Source: an uncultured Lachnospiraceae bacterium | Lineage (GTDB): Bacteria; Bacillota; Clostridia; Lachnospirales; Lachnospiraceae | Direction: 5' to 3' | Length of the DNA: 61,560 bases | Assembly (NCBI GenBank): GCA_947627365.1 | Contig: CANQVT010000010.1 | Coordinates: 1 to 61,560 of the forward strand | Shown: positions 1 through 9,208 of the stretch, in pieces | How positions within the stretch are numbered: the stretch's first letter is position 1 | Layout: each line of letters starts with the position of its first letter | The notes under the pieces: model-generated | What the model was told of the DNA's origin: nothing | Seen by the model: only the letters and a program-made list of their open reading frames with translations | Database searches by the model: none | Position numbers and translations under genes: made by a program

Positions 1-7
1 TACTCAT
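1..7 (-). CDS. Start of the next ABC transporter gene (partial)
   Basis: An ATG at 7-5 overlaps the TGA stop (6-4) of the upstream exporter in an ATGA junction, the usual coupling between two halves of a heterodimeric exporter. Only the first two codons lie in the window, so the product is inferred from context alone. Confidence 0.3.
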
Positions 8-1749
8 GCGCTCACCTCCGCTTCTTCCGTCGGCTGGGTCGAGGCGATCTCCTGATAGGTCGCGCAGCGCGCGATCAGCTCGTCGTGCGTCCCCATGTCC
101 TCGATTGCTCCGTTGTTCAAAACAATGATGTTATCCGCGTCGATCACCGAGCTGATGCGCTGCGCCACCACGATGACCGCCGCGTCAGTCGTGACGCTCT
201 TGAGCTCGCCGCGCAGCTTCTTGTCCGTCGCATAGTCGAGCGCGGAGAACGAGTCGTCAAAGAGGTAGACCTTCGGTCTGCGGACGATCGCCCGCGCGAT
301 CGCCAGACGCTGGCGCTGGCCGCCCGAGAAGTTCGAGCCACCCTCGGACACGCGCATCTGGATGCCGTCCTTATTCTCTCTTATGAATCCGTCCGCCTGC
401 GCCACACGCAGCGCCTCCCAGATCTCCTCGTCGGTCGCATCGCTTCTAGCCTGACGCATATTCTCCGCAAGCGTGCCCGCGAAGAGGAAGGCCTTCTGCG
501 GCACCATGCCGATCGCTGGCCGCAGATCTGACTGTTTGAGATTCTTCACATCGACGCCGTCAAAATAGACGGTGCCGCTGGTCGCGTCGGTCAGCCGCGG
601 GATCAGGTTGAGCAGCGTCGTCTTGCCGCTGCCCGTGGAGCCGATGATCGCCGTCGTCGTCCCCGGCTTCGCGGTAAAGGACAGATGCTTGAGAACTGGT
701 TCAACCTCCGGGCGATCCGGCGCATAGGAATAGCTCACGTCCTCGAAGCGGACCTCACCGCGCGGGGATCCCGCCGCGGCCGGATGCTCCGCGTCCTCCA
801 CCGAGCTCTCCGCGTCCAGCACCTCTATGATACGGTCCGTCGCCACCGCCGCCCTCGGCATCAGAATGAATACCATCGCCGCGGAGAGCGTGGCCGTCAT
901 AATAAACGACAAGTAAGTGATGAAGGCGATGATCTCGCCGACCTGCACCGAGCCCTGCTGTGCCAGATATCCGCCAAACCACAGGATGGCGATCGTCGCG
1001 GCGTTCACGATGAACGTGAACAGCGGACTCATCAGGGAATTCAACCTGGTGATCGCCAGGTTAATCTCGGAAAGGTCCTTGTTGACCACCCCGAAACGCT
1101 TCATCTCAAACGGCTCGCGCGTGAACGCCTTCGCCACGCGCACGCCCGAGATCTGATCCCGGAGGATGCCGTTCATGCCGTCGATGCGTTCCTGCTGCGC
1201 CTTGTAGTACGGAAGCATTTTCAGCAGGAATATGACCGATATGATCACAAGCATCGGCACCGTGATCAGTATGACGACCGAGAGCGATACGCTCTGCGCG
1301 ATCGCCATGATGATACCGACCACGAACATGACCGGCGCGGTGATCAGCACCGTCAGCAGGATCGTCAGGAAGCGGACTACCTGCTCGACGTCGTTGGTCG
1401 CACGCGTGATGAGCGTAGGCGCTCCGAAGCCCGCGATCTCTCTCTGCGAGTAGGACAAGATCTTCGTGTAGATCTTCTCCCTCAGATCACGTCCGACTGA
1501 CAGCGCGGCCTTCGCGCCCAGTATGCTTGCGCCTACCGCACAGCCAAACTGAAGTATGGACAGCACCACCATGATGATGCCCTTGTTGATAATGTAACCT
1601 GTATCGCCGTTCGCTACACCGTAATCGATGATCCCCGCGTTGATCCTCGGCAGATACAAAGACAGCAGCGTCTGTCCGATCTGTAAAAGAAGAACACAGC
1701 AAATGATCTTTCGGTACGGCTTGATCTGTTTTCCAAAAAAGCTAAACAT
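4..1749 (-). CDS. ABC exporter half-transporter, membrane plus ATPase domain
   Basis: Exporter-type half transporter: a six-helix membrane domain over about the first 300 residues, then a nucleotide-binding domain. Visible motifs are Walker A GSTGSGKTT, signature FSGGQRQR, and Walker B YLFDDSFSALD, where Asp replaces the usual catalytic Glu. In known families this marks the degenerate member of heterodimeric multidrug exporters of the BmrCD/LmrCD type, whose partner normally lies beside it; an overlapping start at the window edge fits. The start at 1749 (MFSFFGKQ) is chosen because GGGAGA precedes it; an in-frame ATG 36 nt earlier lacks a ribosome site. It follows the DUF975-CmpB gene by 22 nt, so the two are probably co-transcribed. 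Substrate unknown. Confidence 0.9.
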   Translation of the reverse strand: MFSFFGKQIKPYRKIICCVLLLQIGQTLLSLYLPRINAGIIDYGVANGDTGYIINKGIIMVVLSILQFGCAVGASILGAKAALSVGRDLREKIYTKILSYSQREIAGFGAPTLITRATNDVEQVVRFLTILLTVLITAPVMFVVGIIMAIAQSVSLSVVILITVPMLVIISVIFLLKMLPYYKAQQERIDGMNGILRDQISGVRVAKAFTREPFEMKRFGVVNKDLSEINLAITRLNSLMSPLFTFIVNAATIAILWFGGYLAQQGSVQVGEIIAFITYLSFIMTATLSAAMVFILMPRAAVATDRIIEVLDAESSVEDAEHPAAAGSPRGEVRFEDVSYSYAPDRPEVEPVLKHLSFTAKPGTTTAIIGSTGSGKTTLLNLIPRLTDATSGTVYFDGVDVKNLKQSDLRPAIGMVPQKAFLFAGTLAENMRQARSDATDEEIWEALRVAQADGFIRENKDGIQMRVSEGGSNFSGGQRQRLAIARAIVRRPKVYLFDDSFSALDYATDKKLRGELKSVTTDAAVIVVAQRISSVIDADNIIVLNNGAIEDMGTHDELIARCATYQEIASTQPTEEAEVSA

Positions 1750-1771
1750 AGCATTTCTCCCTTCTGCAGTC

Positions 1772-3601
1772 TCAGCAGCGGGCATTTACGCTTTGCCCCG
1801 AATGGAACTGCTGCGGCAGCTGTGCCGTGTAGTCCGTGATTCCCTTACCGGTGTTCGGGTGCTTGCCGGAGTAGATCTGGTCGGCCGTGAACGCCGCCAG
1901 CAGCACCACGCAGAGCGGAATAATAATCTGCAGCTTGATCTTTCGCAGGAAGTTATCCAAAAACGGTGCGGCCACATAGACGATCGCCATACCGCCGAGG
2001 CCGAACACCAGCAGACCCTCCGCGCAGATCCTTCCATGCAGATTCAGGAAATATCCGCTGTAATCCCACCACTTCTGTCCGCCGTGGGTCGCCTCCAAGT
2101 ACCAGGCGGTGAAGTACTCCACACAGCCGCAGAGCACGATGGTCGCGCAGAACTCCGCGAGCGGTTTGCTGCGAAGCTTGTTCAGCACGACGAGGATCAG
2201 CACGCCGCCCGTACCGTAGATCGGAAGCCACGGGCCGTGCAAGACGCCGCGGTTGACGAACTCGCCGTCGGAGACCAGATGCAGGCTGACCTCCCAGAGC
2301 CAGCCGATCAGCGCAAAGATAAAGAACAGCATGATCATGGACCAGATGGAGTAATGACGCTCGCAGTAGATCCCGCGGAACTTCTTCTCCTTGCCCTTTC
2401 CCTGATACTGTCCGAGCCTGACCGGGTATGCCTTTCCAGACATCTCGCCGCGCATTGACATGTATCTCTCGCGCTTCGCCATGAACTCGTCGTACTCCTG
2501 CTCCGTCTTGTCGTTCACAAGAGTCAGGCCAAAGACGTCCGCAATGAAGCCGAGGATACCCGTGCGCTGCTTCTTCGGCGGCTTCGGCTCGCCGATCGCA
2601 TCAATCTCCTTCTCGTAGGCGTACAGCAGATCCATACGATCTGCCTTCTCGAACAGGTAGGTATCGTTCAGAAGCTCGCTGCCCTCGATGGAGTTCTCCT
2701 TTGCCAGGGCGCGCACGTACGCGTAGTATTCCGCGAAGGTCGCCTGCCGGTAGGGCTCGGAGTAGAGCTTACCCACAATGCCCATCGTCACGGCGTCCAG
2801 GATCTTCCAGCCGATGAACGTGAAGTTCAGCACGAAGCACTGCCACTTGTGTCCGTCCATCATCTTTCTCGAAAGCCTGATCGCATCCTTCGAGGAAATG
2901 CCTGGATTCTCCGCCACAATGTACGGCACCATGCGGTAAGAGTAGGACTTGATCATTCCACCCACGATCGTGAACCACCAAAGCGTCTCATAGATCGTGC
3001 AACGCAGCATCGCAAACGCTACGTTCGTCCACTTGCGGATGCGGTAGAAAAACAAAAATCTGTGAACCGGCACTTCCTCGTAGGTGCGCCCCTCCAGGAA
3101 CATACGCGCGGAGACCGCCGTATAGACATTCGCCACATAGAACCACACCAACAACAGGATCGCCGTGCTGAGCAGGATGAACAAGATCAGCAGAACGCTG
3201 TTCGCCCCCGTCATGGACACGACCGCCGATACGATGGTCTCGATAAAAGTCCCCGAGGAGATCTCGTTTACCACGGAGGCGAATACGCCTCTGGTGGTAC
3301 CCGCAAATTCCTTTGTGCTGGAGCCAATCTTCTCAAGTCCGGACTCCATCAGACCGCCTAAGAGCTTCTCCATGGATTTTCCGTTCAGCAGTCCCTGGAA
3401 ACCGGTGTTCAGCGTCGATGTGCCGCTTTCCGTCAGCTCGGCCGAGACCTGAGCAGGCTGATCGGTCTTGCCCTCCTGACTCGTCGAGCCGCTTCCCCCG
3501 GAGCCCAAGAACCAGGCGACCAGGCAGACAATCACGAAGATAAAATAGTGCTTCTTCAACGACTGTCTCGCCTTCTGTTTCAACTCTCTCCTGTTGTACA
3601 T
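1772..3601 (-). CDS. DUF975-like / CmpB (ABC-transporter type IV) fusion membrane protein
   Basis: A membrane protein of about 609 residues made of two recognisable parts. The N-terminal half begins YNRRELKQKARQSLKKHYF, the typical opening of DUF975 proteins, and carries several membrane segments with a long soluble loop. The C-terminal half (about residue 410 on) matches the putative ABC-transporter type IV/CmpB family, with the pattern GWLWEVSLH, NRGVLHGPWLPIYG, CVEYFTAWYLEA and KWWDYSGYFLNLHGRIC. These are usually separate proteins. Start at 3601 is preferred because GGGAGGA sits 7 nt upstream; the ATG at 3616 lies before that site. The gene is directly upstream of the exporter half, but a joint role is inference only. 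Molecular function is unknown. Confidence 0.8.
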   Translation of the reverse strand: MYNRRELKQKARQSLKKHYFIFVIVCLVAWFLGSGGSGSTSQEGKTDQPAQVSAELTESGTSTLNTGFQGLLNGKSMEKLLGGLMESGLEKIGSSTKEFAGTTRGVFASVVNEISSGTFIETIVSAVVSMTGANSVLLILFILLSTAILLLVWFYVANVYTAVSARMFLEGRTYEEVPVHRFLFFYRIRKWTNVAFAMLRCTIYETLWWFTIVGGMIKSYSYRMVPYIVAENPGISSKDAIRLSRKMMDGHKWQCFVLNFTFIGWKILDAVTMGIVGKLYSEPYRQATFAEYYAYVRALAKENSIEGSELLNDTYLFEKADRMDLLYAYEKEIDAIGEPKPPKKQRTGILGFIADVFGLTLVNDKTEQEYDEFMAKRERYMSMRGEMSGKAYPVRLGQYQGKGKEKKFRGIYCERHYSIWSMIMLFFIFALIGWLWEVSLHLVSDGEFVNRGVLHGPWLPIYGTGGVLILVVLNKLRSKPLAEFCATIVLCGCVEYFTAWYLEATHGGQKWWDYSGYFLNLHGRICAEGLLVFGLGGMAIVYVAAPFLDNFLRKIKLQIIIPLCVVLLAAFTADQIYSGKHPNTGKGITDYTAQLPQQFHSGQSVNARC

Positions 3602-3652
3602 TTGTTTTCCTCCCAAATATTTCTTAGAATTTATGGATTCTTATCTCGCCAA

Positions 3653-3694
3653 TGACCCCGGCGAATTTATGCGCGCACAAATTCGCCAGGGTCA
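3653..3694 (-). terminator. Strong hairpin after the M13 peptidase gene
   Basis: TGACCC-GGCGAATTT pairs with AAATTCGCC-GGGTCA: 16-nt arms with one mismatch and a 10-nt loop, 17 bases after the peptidase stop. There is no clear T tract on either side, so it is either a weak intrinsic terminator or an mRNA-end hairpin separating this unit from the DUF975-CmpB gene. Confidence 0.55.
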
Positions 3695-3710
3695 ATGGAT
3701 GTGTAGCTTT

Positions 3711-6086
3711 TTACCAGATGGATACCCGATCCTCAGGGGCAACCCACATTCCGTCACCTTCGGTGATGCCGTAGGTCTCGTAGAACTCGTCAAAGTTCGG
3801 AAGCAGCGCATTGACGCGGACACTGTCCAGGCTGTGATAGTCGCTCGCCGCGTCCATTTCCAGCACCGGACGGTAAATCGCGCTCATCCACAGGCGCGCC
3901 CAGCTCTCAAACATCTCCGCGTAGTTGAAATCCTCCTTCCGGGACGCAAGCTCCAGCGCGACCGCCATGCCGCCTAAATCGGCGGTGTTCTCGGTGAGCG
4001 TCAGCAGCCCGTTCATCGGAATCGCGGGACCCTCCTCCCGGCCGTCGTAGTACGCAACGACCTTCTGGCAGCGCTCGGCAAACGCGGCCGCGTCCTCCCC
4101 CGTCCACCAGTTGACCACGTTTCCGTTTTCGTCGTACTGCGAACCCTGGCTATCAAACGCGTGACTGAGCTCGTGGCCGATGACGACTCCGAGCGCGCCT
4201 AGGTTCTGCTCATAGGACGCGTCCTTGCTGTACGCACCGGGCACCTGCAGGAAAGCCGCATAGATCGTCACATCATTGTACGTGGAGGTATAGTTTGCGT
4301 TCAGGGTCTGCGGGGGATAGAGCCATTCGCTCCGGTCCACCTCCTGCCCTTCATACCTCTGGACGTCCTTCTGGTTCGCGTCCTCGATCGTCATCACGTT
4401 CTCCAGGAGGGACCCGCCGTCCTCATAGCTCCTAAGCTCCATGCTGTCAAGCGGTACCTCGGGGTATTCGTCGGGAGCTCCGACCTTGATGCCCATCGTG
4501 TCGAGCTTTTTGAGCGCCTTTTCCTTTGTCGCATCGCTCATCCAGTCGAGTCCCTGAATCCTCTCGCGGTAGATATCGATCATCTCATTGATCATCTCGG
4601 TGATGTCCGCCTTCATCTCGTCATCGACGTATTTGTTCGCGTACAGCTCCCCGACATAGGCCGCGACCTGGGTGTTGACGAACCGCGCCGCGTTTTCCTC
4701 ATCACTGAGCGAGCCGACGACGCCGGTCTGAGCCGCGCTGTAATCCTTTTTCACCTGCACAAGCTCATCGCTCAGCACCTCCGCATAGCTGTCGAGCAGG
4801 AGATACTTGAAGTAATCTTTCAAAGCATCCAGGTTTTGGTTGTCGAGCAGTCCGGCAAGCGCCTCCATCGCGCCGACGTCCATGACGAGGAATTTATCCT
4901 TATTCTTAAGGCTGCTCTTGTCGAACAGCACATTCATGTCCACGTTCTGGAACACGTCGCAGATCTCGTCGAGCGTGTAGATGTTGTAGGTCTTATTCAC
5001 ATCGATCACTTCCGTCAGCCCCAGGCTTCCCTCAGCGATCTTCGCATCGAGCGCGAAAACATTCTCGAACGCCTCCTGTGCCTCCTCCTCGGAGTAGCCG
5101 ATCAACTGAAACAGCGCAGTCACATAATCGCGGAGCTTCTCTTTTCCGTTCTCATCGTTGCCCTCATACATATCCTTCACGTTGATTACTTTGGTTGTGA
5201 AAAGATCAATATAATGCGTCGAATCCCGGGAGTCCAGGAAAACCGCGAACGCCGCGACCTTGCTAAACGCCCTCGTCCCGACAAGATCTGCAACATCCGT
5301 CGCCGCTTCGACCTCATCAAGGTACGGCTTGAGCGGCTCGTAGCCCTGCGCGTTTCTCGCGTCTTTGTTCAGATAGTTCTCGTAGAGGGTCTTGATCTTA
5401 CCCGCCTTGGAGGCCTTATCCTGCTCCGCCGCCGCTGTCTGTGCGATCAGTTCGTTGATCTGCTGGTCGATGAGGTTGGTGCGCGCGTTTCCGATCATGG
5501 TCTGCCCCTCCGGGATGACGATGGTGTCGAGCGCCTCTTTGTTGACCGCCTGGTAGAAATCATCCTTCAGGTTCGTACCGTACAGGCGGTACATGCGGCG
5601 AATGTAGTGATCCATCTCATCGGCCGTGACAGGATCATCGGCTCCTAAGATACCCTCTTCCTTCTGCTCGATGATCCCCGCCGCAAACAGGTCGGCAAGC
5701 TCCGCGGCAGCCCACTCCGGGACATCCGTAAACTCCGGCTGCGTGATCGCGAGATAGACGTTGTTGCCCTTGATCTCCGGGACGCCGCCGAACGCACGCA
5801 CCAGCATGACAAGCGCCTCCGTGCGCGTCACCGGCTTCTCCGTGTCCGTGTCCTCGAAGCCCTCCATCAGCTGCTCCTGCGTCGCCTCCGGATTGTTGTA
5901 ATCGTCCGCCGCAGTCAGCAGCATCTCGCAGGCCTGAGCGCGCGTTATGGATTCGGCAGGCGTGGTCTCGTCAACATCTATCACCACTTCCGTCTGCGCC
6001 TCTTCCGCCGCAAGCACCACGCCCGCGGGCATTGCCCCAAGCGTCATCGCAGACGCGAGGAGCAGCGCGACCAGTTTTCTTTTCAT
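3711..6086 (-). CDS. Secreted M13 (neprilysin-like) metallopeptidase with SLH-type N-terminus
   Basis: A zinc endopeptidase of the M13 family (neprilysin, bacterial PepO), which cuts peptides rather than folded proteins. The zinc site VVIGHELSHAFD (HExxH) and the second motif ENTADLGG are intact, as is the upstream NANYTSTYN segment; the protein ends in VSIW, close to the family's C-terminal Trp. Residues 1-26 form a signal peptide (MKRKLVALLLASAMTLGAMP). About residues 45-175 contain SLH-like repeats (SITRAQACEMLLTA, PVTRTEALVMLVRAFGG, PEFTDVPEWAAAELADLFAAG), which normally hold proteins on the cell wall. So it is probably a surface-bound peptidase. Start at 6086 follows GGGAGAAA. It lies 48 nt behind the AIM24 gene and probably shares its repeat-controlled promoter. 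Confidence 0.9.
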   Translation of the reverse strand: MKRKLVALLLASAMTLGAMPAGVVLAAEEAQTEVVIDVDETTPAESITRAQACEMLLTAADDYNNPEATQEQLMEGFEDTDTEKPVTRTEALVMLVRAFGGVPEIKGNNVYLAITQPEFTDVPEWAAAELADLFAAGIIEQKEEGILGADDPVTADEMDHYIRRMYRLYGTNLKDDFYQAVNKEALDTIVIPEGQTMIGNARTNLIDQQINELIAQTAAAEQDKASKAGKIKTLYENYLNKDARNAQGYEPLKPYLDEVEAATDVADLVGTRAFSKVAAFAVFLDSRDSTHYIDLFTTKVINVKDMYEGNDENGKEKLRDYVTALFQLIGYSEEEAQEAFENVFALDAKIAEGSLGLTEVIDVNKTYNIYTLDEICDVFQNVDMNVLFDKSSLKNKDKFLVMDVGAMEALAGLLDNQNLDALKDYFKYLLLDSYAEVLSDELVQVKKDYSAAQTGVVGSLSDEENAARFVNTQVAAYVGELYANKYVDDEMKADITEMINEMIDIYRERIQGLDWMSDATKEKALKKLDTMGIKVGAPDEYPEVPLDSMELRSYEDGGSLLENVMTIEDANQKDVQRYEGQEVDRSEWLYPPQTLNANYTSTYNDVTIYAAFLQVPGAYSKDASYEQNLGALGVVIGHELSHAFDSQGSQYDENGNVVNWWTGEDAAAFAERCQKVVAYYDGREEGPAIPMNGLLTLTENTADLGGMAVALELASRKEDFNYAEMFESWARLWMSAIYRPVLEMDAASDYHSLDSVRVNALLPNFDEFYETYGITEGDGMWVAPEDRVSIW

Positions 6087-6134
6087 GGGTGTTTCTCCCT
6101 TCACTACTAAGATATGTCTCTGTCCCGCCAGAAA

Positions 6135-6818
6135 TTATGAATTCGAAGACGGGAAGTATGCTCTCAGAACGCCCGCCACGTTAGCCAGCGGAAGCGTCTG
6201 CAGCCATACATGGCCCGGTCCGGTAATCACGGTGTTGAAGAAGCCCTCGCCGCCGAACAGCTTGTTCTTCACGCCCGCCACCGTCTTGATATCAAGATTG
6301 CAGGTCGCGGTCATCGCAGCCAGATGCCCGGTGTCGACCAGGATCTGCTCTCCAGCCTGAAGCTCATACTCTACCACATGACCATCGAACTCGGCGAATA
6401 CGATACCCTGACCGCTTGCCTTCTGCATGATGAAGCCCTCGCCGCCAAAGAAGCCCACAGCAGCCTTCTTGCGGAAGTGCATGGACAGCGTCACACTGCT
6501 CTCCCCCGCCAGATACGCGCTCTTCTGGAAGACCATCTCGTTGCCCGGAGTGATCTCAAAGGGTACGATAGAGCCCGGGAAGGACGATGCGAAAGCGATC
6601 ATGCCGGGACCGCCCTGCGCGGTGTAGATATTCTGGAACATTTTCTCACCAGAAAAGGCTCTGCCAAGCGCTTTCCCGATCCCGCCATTCGACGTCGTCT
6701 CCATGTCCATATTGGGAGACATCCAGGACATGCCGCCTCCCTCTGTGATCATCTTTTCTCCCGCCTCGAGCTCACAAATCACTACCGGCAAGGTACCACC
6801 TTGGATGTTATACTTCAT
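6135..6818 (-). CDS. AIM24 family (TIGR00266-like) protein
   Basis: A 227-residue protein of the AIM24/DUF124 family, a single beta-rich domain with many glycines and repeated motifs such as GGIGKALGRAFSGEKMF, GGEGFIMQKASG and FGGEGFFNTVITGPG. Bacterial members have no settled biochemical role, although the mitochondrial member affects inner-membrane organisation. No signal peptide or membrane helix is visible, so it is probably cytoplasmic. The start has AAGGAGGAGAAGACA before ATG. It is the first gene of a unit that continues into the M13 peptidase, and its promoter carries the 21-bp-period direct repeats found before the small peptide genes, which links it to that regulon. Confidence 0.88.
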   Translation of the reverse strand: MKYNIQGGTLPVVICELEAGEKMITEGGGMSWMSPNMDMETTSNGGIGKALGRAFSGEKMFQNIYTAQGGPGMIAFASSFPGSIVPFEITPGNEMVFQKSAYLAGESSVTLSMHFRKKAAVGFFGGEGFIMQKASGQGIVFAEFDGHVVEYELQAGEQILVDTGHLAAMTATCNLDIKTVAGVKNKLFGGEGFFNTVITGPGHVWLQTLPLANVAGVLRAYFPSSNS

Positions 6819-6872
6819 TGTCTTCTCCTCCTTTTGCGTAATGCAGTAATAAATTGATAAACTATCACCTTT

Positions 6873-6943
6873 ATTTTCTCATAATTCTATGTTTTTTTCA
6901 ACGAAAAAAATTCGACGTTTGTGAAATCAAATCTGACTTTTGT
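6873..6943 (-). promoter_or_regulatory. Direct-repeat promoter of the AIM24-M13 unit
   Basis: Two copies of a motif, GACGTTTGT (6914-6922) and GACTTTTGT (6935-6943), start exactly 21 bp apart, written on the plus strand. The proximal copy begins 41 bp from a weak -10 (GAAAAT on the minus strand, 6873-6878, in the context TATGAGAAAAT). The same spacing occurs at three other promoters in the window. A tandem 9-bp box with 12-bp spacer resembles sites of LytTR-type activators. Confidence 0.6.
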
Positions 6944-7001
6944 GCAATGGAAAAAAATGAAAAAGCCGCCAAATGGTCAGGGGGATCTGCCAAAACGCTG
7001 C

Positions 7002-9050
7002 TCAGGCGTTCACCAGCATCGTCTGGATGTCGTAGGACAAGGTGACGCCGCTCCCCGCATAGATCTTGTAAAACTGGTTTACCACCCTGTCTGCTACCAT
7101 TCTTCCGTTCTCGAGATTCGTGTCCACCAGCGTCACGATGTACTGCAGGCTGCTGTACCGGCTGCCCACATCCACCATCCGCAGAGAATACGCGGCAGCG
7201 ATCTCCAGCGTCGACATCGCGTCCTCACACGCGCTGTTGTCCAGAGAATCCGGATTCTCGCTTCCGATCGTATAGAGGATCGTCTGCACCATCTGCCCCT
7301 TACGCTTGACGCAGCGGGACAGATAGCTGTAGAGATTCGGGAATTCCTCGTAGGGCACCCGGAAAAGTCCGCGATTCTCATCCATATTGCCTTCCAGCAC
7401 GCGGCGGATGTGGTCGAGGTCCGTCCCCGGCCTTTCCGACGACGCTCTGCCGGCAGAATCACGCCGAAAGAATCGGCAGGAATTTTTGCCGTTTTCCTTC
7501 ACATAATACAGCGCCTTGTCCGCGTTGCCATACAGGGTCAGGAAGCTTCTGCCCTCCGCCGGACACAGGGTAATTCCTGCGGAGATGTGCGTGAGATTCT
7601 CCATCTCGATCTCTTTTAGGCTTGCCGCAAAGGAGTCCACGATGCTTTTCACCTTCCCAAGCAGCGTCTCCCGGTTCACCTCGTCCGTGTAGAACACGAC
7701 AAATTCGTCTCCTCCCATGCGGAAAAGAACGTCCTTGTCCTCCACATTGGCGGCCAGGGCGGCAGCAAGCAGCTTCAGGACCTTATCCCCCATCAGATGT
7801 CCGTATGTATCGTTTACATTTCGAAAATCATCCAGATCCACGATGACCATCGCGCCCTTATGCGCTTCTGCCAGAAGTCCGTCGATGGCCTTCTCGCCGT
7901 AGCCGCGATTGTGCACTCCGGTCAGGGAGTCGAGCGCGTTCTTCTCCGTACCGTACTCCGAGAGGATCTGGTTGACCAGCGCAGTTTTCTCGTCTACGAT
8001 GTTCCACTGCTCATTCGCGGCGTCGTCTCCCTCTCTCCTGGTCTCCGGCGGAAGATAGAAATTCTCGCTCAGCATCCCCACAAACACATGGGCAAGATGC
8101 GGATCAAACTGTGTCCCGGAGCAGCGCTCAAACTCCGCTATCACTCTCTGGTTCGGCAGCTTGGCCCGGTAAATGCGGTTCGACGTCATCGCGTCGTAGG
8201 CGTCCGCGATTGCGATGATCCTCGCGCAGTACGGAATCTCCTCTCCCGCCAGGCCAAACGGATATCCCTTCCCATCGTAGCGTTCATGATGGTAGAGCGC
8301 CCCGTCGGCTACGCCCGGGATCATGCGGATGTTTTTCAGAATCTCACCGCCGATCACCGGATGCTTCTTGATCTGTACAAACTCCTCATCGCTTAAGCGG
8401 CTCGGCTTATTCAGGATCGAATCCGGCACACCGATCTTGCCGATGTCGTGGAGCAGTCCGATGTTATAGATGTTGCGCACCTCTTCCTCGCTCCAGCCCA
8501 GGCGCTTCGCGATCTCCTTCGAGCACTTGGCGACACGTACGGAGTGTCCCGAGGTGTACGCGTCCTTGGCATCGATCGTATTCGCGATCGTCAAAATCGA
8601 ATTCAGGGACAGCTTTTCCAGCAGCTTGCTCTTCTCCTCAAGCTTATCCTCCAGGTCTACCCGGAGGCCGTACAGCTCGATCAGGCGGCTGATCCGGCTC
8701 TTGACCGTCATCGGCACAAACGGCTTGGCAATAAAGTCGGCAGCGCCCATCTCGAAAAATTCCTTCTCCGTCTCGGGCGTAAAATCGGCCGTCAGGATAA
8801 TGACCGGAATCTTCGCCCAGGCCGGGTTTTCCCGTATCTTCGCCATCGTCTCCGCGCCATCCATCTCCGGCATGCGGAAATCGAGCAGAATCAACTTTGG
8901 CTCGTATTTCTCCAGAAGTTCCAGCGCCTGCTTTCCCGAGTCCGCCGAGACGACGTGGTAATCGTCCTTCAGGATCCGTTCCGCGAATTTTCGATTGACC
9001 GGGCTATCGTCCACGACAAGAACGTCTATCTTCTCTAACTGTTCTGGCAT
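7002..9050 (-). CDS. Response regulator with HD-GYP and GGDEF domains (c-di-GMP turnover)
   Basis: Domain order: CheY-like receiver (residues about 8-125, acidic pair DD14-15, phosphoacceptor D57 in LLDFRMP, KPF), HD-GYP phosphodiesterase domain (about 150-340, with HDIGKIG and HHERYDGKGYP complete), then GGDEF domain (about 375-535, RMGGDEFVVFY intact), then about 130 unassigned residues. Both catalytic motifs look active, so it could make and degrade cyclic di-GMP under control of one phosphorylation signal. The product-inhibition motif RxxD before GGDEF is changed (EDKD). There is no DNA-binding domain and no kinase gene nearby. The start follows GGAGGAGAAAAC. Its promoter has three copies of the 21-bp-period repeat shared with the neighbouring small peptide genes. 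Confidence 0.93.
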   Translation of the reverse strand: MPEQLEKIDVLVVDDSPVNRKFAERILKDDYHVVSADSGKQALELLEKYEPKLILLDFRMPEMDGAETMAKIRENPAWAKIPVIILTADFTPETEKEFFEMGAADFIAKPFVPMTVKSRISRLIELYGLRVDLEDKLEEKSKLLEKLSLNSILTIANTIDAKDAYTSGHSVRVAKCSKEIAKRLGWSEEEVRNIYNIGLLHDIGKIGVPDSILNKPSRLSDEEFVQIKKHPVIGGEILKNIRMIPGVADGALYHHERYDGKGYPFGLAGEEIPYCARIIAIADAYDAMTSNRIYRAKLPNQRVIAEFERCSGTQFDPHLAHVFVGMLSENFYLPPETRREGDDAANEQWNIVDEKTALVNQILSEYGTEKNALDSLTGVHNRGYGEKAIDGLLAEAHKGAMVIVDLDDFRNVNDTYGHLMGDKVLKLLAAALAANVEDKDVLFRMGGDEFVVFYTDEVNRETLLGKVKSIVDSFAASLKEIEMENLTHISAGITLCPAEGRSFLTLYGNADKALYYVKENGKNSCRFFRRDSAGRASSERPGTDLDHIRRVLEGNMDENRGLFRVPYEEFPNLYSYLSRCVKRKGQMVQTILYTIGSENPDSLDNSACEDAMSTLEIAAAYSLRMVDVGSRYSSLQYIVTLVDTNLENGRMVADRVVNQFYKIYAGSGVTLSYDIQTMLVNA

Positions 9051-9092
9051 GTTTTCTCCTCCCGCCTTCTCTGTATGCCTGTGTCCTCAGAT

Positions 9093-9183
9093 ATTTTATC
9101 ATAGAATTAAATATTCTCAAGCATTTCTTGATGACATTTATGAACTTAAACCTGACGTTTGTGAAATCAAACCTGACGTTTAT
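9093..9183 (-). promoter_or_regulatory. Triple direct-repeat promoter of the HD-GYP/GGDEF gene
   Basis: Three tandem copies, GACATTTAT (9133-9141), GACGTTTGT (9154-9162) and GACGTTTAT (9175-9183), are spaced exactly 21 bp. A -10 TAAAAT (minus strand, 9093-9098, context TATGATAAAAT) lies 40 bp from the nearest copy. No good -35 is visible, as expected for an activator-dependent promoter. Confidence 0.65.
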
Positions 9184-9208
9184 GAAATCGCGGAAACGAA
9201 ATAATGGG

